A stretch of DNA of 5,020 bases from an uncultured Clostridia bacterium. Lineage in GTDB: Bacteria > Bacillota_A > Clostridia > Oscillospirales > Oscillospiraceae. The DNA lies in contig CAMVGI010000125.1 in assembly GCA_947166955.1 (NCBI GenBank), positions 1-5,020 of the forward strand, written 5' to 3'. Of the stretch, positions 1 through 5,020 are shown one piece after another (the stretch's first letter is position 1; every line of letters begins with the position of its first letter). Position numbers and translations under genes: made by a program. The notes under the pieces are model-generated. The model saw nothing but the letters and a program-made list of their open reading frames with translations, ran no database searches and was not told the DNA's origin.

Positions 1-153
1 GCGGAGGCGTTCTACGGAGTTCCCGAAGAGATCGCCGCGGAGGGAATGCGCCGCGGAAACGCTCCGGACGACGCGCTGATCGCCTCGCTGGAGGCGGACG
101 CGGCGCAGCTGCGCCAGACGATAGAGGAGTGGGAACATGCCAAGCGTACATGA
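1..153 (+). CDS. C-terminal end of a probable tRNA (adenine22-N1)-methyltransferase (TrmK-like), partial
   Basis: The reading frame is open from the first base and gives 50 residues, ending in a TGA at 151-153. What is visible is a helical, charged tail: a FYGVPEEIAAEGMRRG stretch, then a Leu/Ile-spaced segment (LIASLEADAAQLRQTIEEW) that looks like a coiled coil. No catalytic region is in the window. The assignment rests on context: in Firmicutes trmK (yqfN) commonly lies directly before the NIF3 gene (yqfO), and TrmK has an N-terminal SAM-binding Rossmann domain followed by a C-terminal coiled-coil domain. TrmK methylates N1 of A22 in the tRNA D-loop region. The frame overlaps the next gene by 17 bases, so the two are cotranscribed. 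That this is a real coding frame is fairly sure; the TrmK identity is an inference. Confidence 0.55.
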   Translation, partial: AEAFYGVPEEIAAEGMRRGNAPDDALIASLEADAAQLRQTIEEWEHAKRT

Positions 154-928
154 CATCGAACAGGCGATTTTCGATTGGGCGCCGCGTTCGCTCGCCGAGG
201 ATTGGGACAACGTCGGGCTTTTGTGCGGCCGCGCGGAGCGGGAGGTTTCCCGCGTTTTGGTCGCGCTCGATCCGTTTGAGGACGTCGCCGCGGAAGCGCG
301 GGAGCGCGGCGCGGAGCTGATCGTGACGCATCATCCGCTGATTTTCGAGCCGTCGCGCTCTGTGACGGACCGCGACAGCGTGGGGCGCTGCATCCTGTAT
401 CTCGCCGCCCACGACATCGCCGCGATCAACGCGCACACGAACCTCGACTGCGCCGCGGGCGGCGTCAACGACGTGCTGGCGCGGACGCTGGGGCTTTCGG
501 GGATCCATGTGATCGGCGAAAAGAAGATGGACGCGCAGGGGCACGAATGCGGTCTGCTGCGCGCGGGACGGGTGACGGAAATGAAGCTCGCCGCGTTTTC
601 GGCGCACGTGAAGGACGAGCTTCGCTGCGAGGGAGTGCGTTATGCTGACGCGAATCGTCCGGTGCGCTTCGTGGCGGTCGGCGGCGGCGCCTGCGGCAGC
701 GAGCTGCGAACCGTGGCGGACGCGGGCTGCGATACTTTTGTGACCGCCGACGTCAAGTACAACCAATTCTGGGACGCCCGCGCGCTGGGCGTCAACCTCA
801 TCGACGCGGGACATTTCAAGACGGAAAACCCGATCTGCAACGCGATTGCGGACTATCTGCGCAAAAAATTTCCCGGTCTGGACGTTCTGCTTTCGGAAAA
901 ACATGCCGATCCGATCAAATTCCTGTAA
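137..928 (+). CDS. NIF3/DUF34-family dinuclear metal-binding protein (YqfO/YbgI type)
   Basis: The 263-residue protein matches the short form of the NIF3 family in length, without the extra internal domain of the long YqfO form. Family signatures are visible: EDWDNVGLL (21-29), THHPLIF (64-70), NAHTNLD (98-104) and GHFKTE (225-230). The expected metal ligands are all present: His65, His66, Asp104, His226 and Glu230. These proteins form toroidal hexamers with a two-metal site inside. They are often annotated 'GTP cyclohydrolase 1 type 2', but the physiological reaction is not settled and I do not assert it. The start is ATG 137: a purine-rich GAGGAGTGGG lies just upstream inside the preceding gene, and the next in-frame Met is about 130 residues later. 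No promoter is seen before it, so it probably depends on the upstream transcript and translational coupling. Confidence 0.93.
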   Translation: MPSVHDIEQAIFDWAPRSLAEDWDNVGLLCGRAEREVSRVLVALDPFEDVAAEARERGAELIVTHHPLIFEPSRSVTDRDSVGRCILYLAAHDIAAINAHTNLDCAAGGVNDVLARTLGLSGIHVIGEKKMDAQGHECGLLRAGRVTEMKLAAFSAHVKDELRCEGVRYADANRPVRFVAVGGGACGSELRTVADAGCDTFVTADVKYNQFWDARALGVNLIDAGHFKTENPICNAIADYLRKKFPGLDVLLSEKHADPIKFL

Positions 929-936
929 ATAATGGC

Positions 937-965
937 TTGTTTTTGCGGGAAAGGCATGTTATACT
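937..965 (+). promoter_or_regulatory. SigA-type extended -10 promoter for yebC
   Basis: A -35 box TTGTTT (937-942) is followed by a 17-bp spacer and a -10 box TATACT (960-965). A TG at 957-958, one base before the -10, makes it an extended -10 promoter. The predicted transcript starts near 972, leaving a leader of about 40 bases before yebC. The gap is AT-rich against GC-rich flanks. The boxes are read directly; activity is inferred. Confidence 0.82.
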
Positions 966-1000
966 ATATCCGCTTTTTTGTTGATACACTATTAGATATA

Positions 1001-1006
1001 AGGAGA
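1001..1006 (+). promoter_or_regulatory. Strong ribosome binding site of yebC
   Basis: AGGAGA lies 7 bases before the ATG at 1014. It fixes the start codon, which also gives the conserved family N-terminus MSGHSKW. Confidence 0.85.
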
Positions 1007-1013
1007 GATTCCC

Positions 1014-1748
1014 ATGTCCGGACATTCCAAGTGGCATAACATTCAAAAGACCAAGGGCGCGGCTGACGCGAAGCGCAGCGCGGCGTTTACCAAGATCGCC
1101 AAGGAGATCATCGTCGCCGTCAAGCAGGGCGGCAGCGGCGACCCGAACAACAATTCGCGCCTCGCCACCGTCATCGCCAAGGCGAAGGCGGCGAATATGC
1201 CCAACGACAACATCAAGCGCACGATCGACAAGGCGCTCGGGTCGGGCAATACCGACAACTACGAATCCGTCACCTACGAGGGTTACGGCCCCTGCGGCGT
1301 CGCGGTCATCGTCGAGGCGCTCACCGACAACCGCCAGCGCACCGCGCCGGAGGTCCGCCACTATTTCGACAAGTTCGGCGGCAATCTCGGCGCGCAGGGC
1401 TGCGTGAGCTGGTCGTTTGACCGCAAGGGCGTCATCGTCATCGACAACGAGGACGGCGACTACGAGGAGGACAAGGTCATGGAGGACGCGCTCGAAGCGG
1501 GCGCGGAGGACTTCGAGGCCGACGGCCCCGTGTTCGAGATCACGACCGACCCCGACGCGTTTCCCGCCGTCGTCAAGGCGCTTGAGGACAAGGGCTACGC
1601 GTTCGTCAGCGCGGAGATCTCGATGGTCCCGCAGAACTACGTGACGCTCAAGACCGAGGAAGACGTCAAGAACATGGAAAAGCTCATTGATTTCCTGGAG
1701 GAGAACGAGGACGTGCAGAACGTCTGGCACAATTGGGAGCAGGACTGA
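1014..1748 (+). CDS. yebC: YebC/PmpR/TACO1-family translation-associated protein
   Basis: The 244-residue product has the typical family length and is recognisable along its whole length. It starts MSGHSKWHNIQ, continues with a Lys/Arg-rich N-terminal helical domain (KGAADAKRSAAFTKIAKEI), then DPNNNSRLATVIAKAKAANMPNDNIKRTI (about 43-71). Next come YEGYGPCGVAVIVEALTDNRQRTAPEVRHYF (about 88-118) and GGNLGAQGCVSWSFDRKG (about 121-138). The C-terminal third is acidic, as usual, and ends in a NVWHNWEQD tail. Members were first called transcriptional regulators (PmpR). Mitochondrial TACO1 and bacterial homologues are now linked to translation, including relief of ribosome stalling on proline-rich stretches. 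That role is family knowledge and is not shown here. The gene has its own promoter and is followed by a hairpin terminator, so it appears monocistronic. Confidence 0.97.
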   Translation: MSGHSKWHNIQKTKGAADAKRSAAFTKIAKEIIVAVKQGGSGDPNNNSRLATVIAKAKAANMPNDNIKRTIDKALGSGNTDNYESVTYEGYGPCGVAVIVEALTDNRQRTAPEVRHYFDKFGGNLGAQGCVSWSFDRKGVIVIDNEDGDYEEDKVMEDALEAGAEDFEADGPVFEITTDPDAFPAVVKALEDKGYAFVSAEISMVPQNYVTLKTEEDVKNMEKLIDFLEENEDVQNVWHNWEQD

Positions 1749-1764
1749 GCGTAAGAAAACGAGA

Positions 1765-1792
1765 AAACCGCGGCGCGTTTGCGCCGCGGTTT
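1765..1792. terminator. Bidirectional hairpin terminator between convergent yebC and rnpB
   Basis: A perfect 12-bp stem is formed by AAACCGCGGCGC (1765-1776) and GCGCCGCGGTTT (1781-1792), with a GTTT loop. Reading on the plus strand only TTT then CC follows the stem, a weak U-tract. Reading on the minus strand the stem is followed by TCTCGTTTTCTT, and the stem itself ends in TTT, which is a better intrinsic terminator. It therefore probably serves mainly rnpB and also stops yebC, whose stop codon is 16 bases away. Confidence 0.83.
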
Positions 1793-1800
1793 CCATATAC

Positions 1801-2175
1801 ATACGAGCAAAACTGTAAGCCGGGTTCTGTATTTGACAGTCATCTATCTCGACGCGCCGTTGCCGGCGCGCTCCAGCCACCCCGGGAGCAGCCGGGCCGG
1901 CCTTGGGGTCCGGCTAGAAACCCCTGCTCCCATACCGGTGTTGCTCCGGATAGAGTTTACAGCGACGGACGCTTCCACGCCGTCGGGTGCGCTCTTACCG
2001 CACCTTTCCACCTTTACCTGAAGAGCATACAGCCTTTCAGGAAGTCTATTTCTGTTGCACTTTTCCTGAGATCGCTCTCGGCGGGCGTTACCCGTTATCC
2101 TTGCCCTGTGGAGCCCGGACTTTCCTCACATAGCGGCCTTTCGACCGAAATGCGCGACTGTCTGTCTTACTCGCA
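1801..2175 (-). ncRNA. rnpB: RNase P RNA, bacterial type A (catalytic RNA)
   Basis: This is the catalytic RNA that, with protein RnpA, removes 5' leaders from tRNA precursors. Universally conserved blocks are present on the minus strand: GAGGAAAGTCCGGGCTCC (2127-2110, the P4 5' region), GGTAAGAGCGCACC, and ACAGAACCCGGCTTA (1830-1816, the P4 3' region). Terminal helix P1 forms from 2174-2164 and 1813-1803 (11 pairs with some G-U). P2 forms from GACAGTC (2162-2156) and GACTGTC (1841-1835). P18 is a 7-bp stem with a GCAA tetraloop (1870-1853). A GGT at 1881-1879, in the L15 position, would pair with the tRNA CCA end. About 375 nucleotides is normal for type A. The 5' end is set by a promoter placing the start near 2175, just outside P1. 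The exact 3' end is approximate. Confidence 0.97.
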
Positions 2176-2181
2176 GGGCTT

Positions 2182-2210
2182 ATTTTACCCGCTGCGCCGC
2201 GCCCTGTCAA
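2182..2210 (-). promoter_or_regulatory. Near-consensus SigA promoter of rnpB
   Basis: On the minus strand TTGACA (2210-2205), a perfect -35, is followed by a 17-bp GC-rich spacer and TAAAAT (2187-2182), one mismatch from the consensus -10. Transcription would begin about 7 bases on, near 2175. That coincides with the outer end of helix P1, so promoter and RNA structure agree. Confidence 0.93.
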
Positions 2211-2213
2211 GGC

Positions 2214-2226
2214 GGAAAATTTTTCC
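2214..2226. promoter_or_regulatory. AT-tract palindrome between divergent promoters, possible shared UP element
   Basis: GGAAAA-T-TTTTCC is a perfect 6-bp inverted repeat around one central base. It lies between the two -35 boxes. The A/T run (2216-2224) falls at about -41 to -49 of rnpB and -45 to -53 of murD, where the RNA polymerase alpha subunits bind UP elements. The symmetry is seen; the function is inferred. Confidence 0.45.
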
Positions 2227-2233
2227 CGTTTCG

Positions 2234-2262
2234 TTGCTATTTTTTGGCGATTGAGATATACT
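2234..2262 (+). promoter_or_regulatory. SigA-type promoter of the murD operon
   Basis: TTGCTA (2234-2239), a 17-bp spacer and TATACT (2257-2262) form a good promoter. The predicted start is near 2269, about 32 bases before the murD ATG. It points away from the rnpB promoter, with 23 bp between the two -35 boxes. Confidence 0.8.
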
Positions 2263-2285
2263 ATATCAGTTAGTAAAATTCGCCG

Positions 2286-2291
2286 AAAGGA
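2286..2291 (+). promoter_or_regulatory. Ribosome binding site of murD
   Basis: AAAGGA lies 9 bases before the ATG at 2301 and supports that start. Confidence 0.65.
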
Positions 2292-2300
2292 CGCGCTGCC

Positions 2301-3686
2301 ATGGATATTGGATCGTATCTCGCTTCGCTGCAAGGCAAGACCGTCGCGGTGCTCGGCATCGGCGTGAGCAATACGCCGCTCGTGGAGCTTCTGTGCAAAA
2401 ACGGCGTCCGCGTGGTCGCCTGCGACCGGAAAGACCGTGAAAGCCTCGGCGAAACCGCCGCAAAGCTCGAATCGCTGGGCGCGTCGCTGCATTTGGGCGA
2501 CAAGTACCTCACGGATCTGGACGCCGACGTGATCTTCCGCACGCCGGGGATGCGGCCGGATCTTCCAGAACTGCTTGCGGCGAGGGAGCGGGGAAGCGTC
2601 GTTACCTCGGAGATGCAGGTGTTTTTCGAGGTGTGTCCCTGCCCGATCATCGCCGTTACGGGCAGCGACGGCAAGACGACGACCACGAGCATCCTTGCCG
2701 AATTTCTCCGCGCGGCGGGGAAGACGGTGTGGCTCGGCGGCAACATCGGACATCCGCTGCTGGCGGAGGCGGAGCGTATCCGGCCCGACGATTTCGCCGT
2801 GGTGGAGCTTTCGTCCTTCCAGCTCCTCGACATGACGCGCTCGCCGCATATCGCCGTGATGACCAACCTCGCGCCGAACCATCTTGACGTGCACCGCGAC
2901 ATGGAGGAGTACGTTGCGGCAAAAGAGAACGTCATCCGCTATCAAGGCGGGGACGACGTTGCCGTGTTCAATGCGGACAACGACATTACGCGCACTCTGT
3001 CGCAAGAGGCAAAGGGACGCGCAAGGCTCTTCAGCCGCGGCGGAGAGGTCGCGGACGGCGCGTTTGTGCGCGGCGGCGCGATTTGGCTGCGGAGCGGCGA
3101 AACCGAGCGCGAGGTGCTCAAAACCTCCGAGATCCGCATTCCCGGGCAGCACAACGTTGAGAACTACTGCGCCGCCATCGCCGCGATCGACGATCTTGTG
3201 CCGGACGACGCGATCCGCCGCGTGGCGCGCTCGTTCGGCGGCGTGGAGCATCGCATCGAATTTGTGCGCGAGCGCCGCGGCGTCAAGTGGTACAACGATT
3301 CCATAGCCTCCAGCCCGACGCGCACCATCGCGGGGCTGCGCTCATTTGATCGAAAAGTGATCCTACTCGCGGGCGGATACGACAAACATATTCCGTTTGC
3401 GCCGCTCGGGCCGGAGATCGTGGAGCATGTGAAGCTGCTGATTCTCTGCGGCGCGACGGCAAGCGCCATCCGCGACTCCGTCGAGGGCTGCGCTGCCTAT
3501 CGGAAGGGCGAGCCGGAGATCGTGGAGTGCGCTTCGCTGCGCGACGCGGTCGCATATGCCGCCGAGCACGCGCAGTGCGGGGACGTCGTAACGCTTTCGC
3601 CTGCCTGTGCCGCATTTGACCAATTCAAGAACTTCATGGAGCGCGGCGACTGCTTCAAAGCGCTTGTGAACGCTTTGGACGAATAG
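2301..3686 (+). CDS. murD: UDP-N-acetylmuramoyl-L-alanine--D-glutamate ligase MurD
   Basis: This cytoplasmic ATP-dependent ligase adds D-glutamate to UDP-MurNAc-L-alanine in peptidoglycan precursor synthesis. The 461-residue protein is complete. The N-terminal nucleotide-sugar-binding domain begins with VAVLGIGVSNTPL (15-27). The central ATPase domain has a Mur P-loop TGSDGKTTTTS (120-130, Lys125), ELSSFQL (169-175, Glu169 as metal ligand) and NHLDVH (193-198). AAKEN (206-210) places Lys208 at the usual carbamylated lysine. The C-terminal domain has EHRIE (about 316-320), NDSIASSPTRT (332-342) and LSPACAAFDQFKNFMERGDCF (from 432), the last diagnostic of MurD rather than MurC, E or F. It has its own promoter and ribosome site and heads an apparent operon with yunB and ligA. 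None of the usual division and cell-wall neighbours (mraY, ftsW, murG) is adjacent. Confidence 0.97.
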   Translation: MDIGSYLASLQGKTVAVLGIGVSNTPLVELLCKNGVRVVACDRKDRESLGETAAKLESLGASLHLGDKYLTDLDADVIFRTPGMRPDLPELLAARERGSVVTSEMQVFFEVCPCPIIAVTGSDGKTTTTSILAEFLRAAGKTVWLGGNIGHPLLAEAERIRPDDFAVVELSSFQLLDMTRSPHIAVMTNLAPNHLDVHRDMEEYVAAKENVIRYQGGDDVAVFNADNDITRTLSQEAKGRARLFSRGGEVADGAFVRGGAIWLRSGETEREVLKTSEIRIPGQHNVENYCAAIAAIDDLVPDDAIRRVARSFGGVEHRIEFVRERRGVKWYNDSIASSPTRTIAGLRSFDRKVILLAGGYDKHIPFAPLGPEIVEHVKLLILCGATASAIRDSVEGCAAYRKGEPEIVECASLRDAVAYAAEHAQCGDVVTLSPACAAFDQFKNFMERGDCFKALVNALDE

Positions 3687-3694
3687 GGAAAAGC

Positions 3695-3735
3695 CCTGCG
3701 CGCATAGGTTTTCACGGGGTGGGAACGTGCGCAGG
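3695..3735 (+). promoter_or_regulatory. Putative mRNA hairpin covering the yunB start codon
   Basis: CCTGCGCGC (3695-3703) can pair with GTGCGCAGG (3727-3735): nine consecutive pairs, one of them G-U. The second arm contains the GTG start (3727-3729). The 23-base loop holds the weak GGGGTGGGA ribosome site. In mRNA read through from murD this could reduce yunB translation. The pairing is read from sequence; a regulatory effect is inferred. Confidence 0.4.
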
Positions 3736-4413
3736 TACATGCATCGGACGCTGTCAAAACGGGATCGGTTTCTTTTCGGCCTCGCCGCTTTTTCGCTGGC
3801 GGTCTTGGCGCTCGCGCTGGTCGCCGCCTCGCACTTGAATCCGATCCTGACGAGCCTTGCGACCGTGCGCGTCGCGAATACGGTCACGCGCATCGTCAAC
3901 GCCGCGGTCGACGAAACGGTCTACGAGGGCGAGGTCGATTACGACAGCCTGATGGCGCTCGAAAAGGACAACTCCGGCCGCATCGTCGCGGTCAAGAGCA
4001 ACATGGCGGAGTTCAACCGCCTGCAAAGCGCGATTTTGTCAAACGTGCTCGAACGCATGAGCGAGGTGGACACGCGCGAGCTGTCCATCCCCGTCGGGAC
4101 GCTGACCGGTTCGCCGCTCCTCGCGGGCCGCGGGCCGGCGATCAAGGTCAAGATGCAGTCGGTCGGCACGCCGAGCGCGCATTTCGAAAACGCCTTCACG
4201 GACGCCGGCATCAACCAGACCCGTCACCGCATCATGCTCGTCGTCGACGTTTCCGTCGGCATTCTGCTGCCCGGTTTTTCGACGGGCACGCGCGTGAGCA
4301 ACAGCTTTGCCGTCGCGGAGACCGTGATCGTCGGCGGCGTACCAGAGAGCTACACCTATTTTCAATCCAACGACATCAAGGACACCGCCCAGGAATACGT
4401 TTTGAACGGATAG
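3727..4413 (+). CDS. yunB: YunB-like sporulation membrane protein
   Basis: The 228-residue protein has a basic N-terminus (RRYMHRTLSKRDR), one hydrophobic segment (about 15-35) and a long remainder, probably outside the membrane. It resembles Bacillus YunB across its length: a TRIVNAAVDETV helix, a YDSLMALEKDNSGRIVAVKSN segment, the IPVGTLTGSPLLAGRGPAIKVKM block (about 117-139), then GINQTRHRIMLVVDVSVGILLPGFSTGTRV and a VGGVPESY motif near the end. In Bacillus subtilis yunB belongs to the sigma-E (mother cell) regulon and affects sporulation; its molecular job is not established. The start is uncertain: GTG 3727 has a weak GGGGTGGGA upstream and gives the more basic N-terminus, while ATG 3739 would cost four residues. 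It starts 40 bases after murD and ends 9 bases before ligA, so it is likely cotranscribed. Confidence 0.87.
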   Translation: MRRYMHRTLSKRDRFLFGLAAFSLAVLALALVAASHLNPILTSLATVRVANTVTRIVNAAVDETVYEGEVDYDSLMALEKDNSGRIVAVKSNMAEFNRLQSAILSNVLERMSEVDTRELSIPVGTLTGSPLLAGRGPAIKVKMQSVGTPSAHFENAFTDAGINQTRHRIMLVVDVSVGILLPGFSTGTRVSNSFAVAETVIVGGVPESYTYFQSNDIKDTAQEYVLNG

Positions 4414-4416
4414 GAG
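4412..4416 (+). promoter_or_regulatory. Ribosome binding site of ligA, overlapping the yunB stop codon
   Basis: AGGAG shares two bases with the yunB TAG (4411-4413) and lies 6 bases before the ATG at 4423. This suits translational coupling, in which ribosomes ending on yunB can restart on ligA. Confidence 0.8.
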
Positions 4417-4422
4417 AACAAT

Positions 4423-5020
4423 ATGCCCGAACAGCCTTATCAGAAGCGCATCCGCGAGCTGCGCGAGATCCTCGAATACAACAGCAAGCTCTACTATGAC
4501 ATGGACGCGCCGACCATGTCGGATTACGAATACGATCACCTGCTGCGCGAGCTGGAGGACCTGGAGGCGGCGCATCCGGAGGAGGTCACGCCGGATTCGC
4601 CGACCCAGCACGTCGGCGGAACGGCGTCGAACAGCTTTGCGCCCGTGCAGCACGAGGTGCCGCTGGAAAGCCTGCAGGACGTGTTCAATGCGGACGAGGT
4701 CGCGGAGTTTGACGCGCGCGTGCGCGAACAGCTCGATCGGGTGGAGTACAGCGTCGAGCCGAAGGTGGACGGGCTTTCCGTCGCCGTCGAGTACCGCGAC
4801 GGACGCTTTGTCCGCGGCGCGACGCGCGGCGACGGGCGCACGGGCGAGGATGTGACGGAGAACATCCGTACCATCGCGTCGCTGCCGATGACGCTGCCGG
4901 ACAAGCTGCCGCACCTCATTGTGCGCGGCGAGGTCTATAGGGCGAAGTCGGTCTTTGCCGAGCTGAACGCCGAGCGCGAGATCACGGGCGAGCCGTTGTT
5001 CGCCCATCCGCGCAATGCCG
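4423..5020 (+). CDS. ligA: NAD-dependent DNA ligase LigA, N-terminal part (cut by window end)
   Basis: LigA seals nicks in duplex DNA during replication and repair, using NAD+ to form an enzyme-AMP intermediate. The window holds the first 199 codons; full proteins are about 660-680 residues. Domain Ia, which binds the NMN half of NAD+, shows YYDMDAP (24-30) and SDYEYD (33-38). SPTQHVGG follows near 60. The adenylation domain shows EPKVDGLS (112-119) with catalytic Lys114, then RGDGRTGEDVTEN (135-147) and LIVRGEVY. The visible end, HPRNA, is the start of the conserved HPRNAAAGSLRQLD-type motif. The usual PMLSL segment reads VPLESLQDVF here. There is no own promoter in the 9-base gap, so it likely depends on the murD promoter or an unseen internal one. 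The remaining adenylation, OB-fold, zinc-finger, HhH and BRCT parts would lie beyond the window. Confidence 0.97.
   Translation, partial: MPEQPYQKRIRELREILEYNSKLYYDMDAPTMSDYEYDHLLRELEDLEAAHPEEVTPDSPTQHVGGTASNSFAPVQHEVPLESLQDVFNADEVAEFDARVREQLDRVEYSVEPKVDGLSVAVEYRDGRFVRGATRGDGRTGEDVTENIRTIASLPMTLPDKLPHLIVRGEVYRAKSVFAELNAEREITGEPLFAHPRNA

Noticed and set aside
971..1000. TTGATA (981-986) as a second -35 box before yebC
   Set aside because: No -10 box lies at 16-18 bp spacing; that position falls on the ribosome site and start codon. The extended -10 promoter upstream is much better.
915..1880. Long minus-strand open frame (321 codons) opposite yebC
   Set aside because: It runs antisense to a certain yebC gene and through the terminator and part of rnpB. 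Its Val/Leu/Arg/Asp-rich, low-complexity composition is typical of the reverse of a GC-rich gene.
1733..2254. Plus-strand open frame (173 codons) in the yebC-murD gap
   Set aside because: It is antisense to rnpB over nearly its whole length. The sequence conservation is explained by the RNase P RNA, and there is no convincing ribosome site.
2088..3251. Minus-strand open frame (387 codons) opposite murD
   Set aside because: It overlaps the rnpB 5' region, both divergent promoters and most of murD, and its His/Arg/Ala-rich product resembles no family I know.
3686..3696. Short GGG-AAAAG-CCC hairpin right after murD as a terminator
   Set aside because: The stem is only 3 bp with no T-tract after it, and the downstream genes look cotranscribed.
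4039..5007. Minus-strand open frame (322 codons) opposite yunB and ligA
   Set aside because: It covers two recognisable plus-strand genes and consists of Arg/Val/Leu/Asp-rich repeats typical of complementary-strand shadows.
1..5020. CRISPR array, tRNA gene, insertion sequence or long direct repeats
   Set aside because: No repeated spacer pattern, cloverleaf, transposase-like frame or terminal inverted repeats were seen on reading both strands.

Overview
The window is a GC-rich, tightly packed stretch of bacterial chromosome carrying conserved housekeeping genes. The lineage is most likely a spore-forming, low-to-middle rank Clostridia-type Firmicute. The evidence is a YunB-type sporulation protein, an apparent trmK-nif3 pair as in Firmicutes, and an RNase P RNA of bacterial type A. 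I cannot name a genus from sequence alone.

Layout. (1) Positions 1-928 hold the end of a probable tRNA m1A22 methyltransferase gene (trmK-like), overlapping a complete NIF3/DUF34 metal-protein gene. (2) An AT-rich gap carries a strong extended -10 promoter driving a monocistronic yebC/TACO1-family gene (1014-1748). (3) The 552-bp stretch 1749-2300 has no protein gene. It holds a hairpin terminator shared by convergent transcripts, the RNase P RNA gene rnpB on the minus strand (about 1801-2175), and a compact divergent promoter region. (4) From 2301 a plus-strand operon runs murD (complete), yunB-like (complete) and ligA (5' part, cut by the window end).

How it fits together. Translation and RNA maturation functions (probable TrmK, YebC, RNase P) sit beside a cell-wall precursor enzyme (MurD), a sporulation membrane protein and the replicative NAD-dependent DNA ligase. 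The rnpB and murD promoters fire back to back from a shared AT-rich core. The yebC and murD promoters share an identical 11-bp -10 block.

No mobile element, CRISPR array or unknown multi-gene system is visible. The most interesting structure is at the murD-yunB junction. A 9-bp hairpin would bury the yunB GTG start codon in read-through mRNA, and a weak sigma-E-like promoter candidate lies so that its transcript would lack the 5' arm of that hairpin. This is a hypothesis. Long minus-strand open frames throughout are shadows caused by high GC content.
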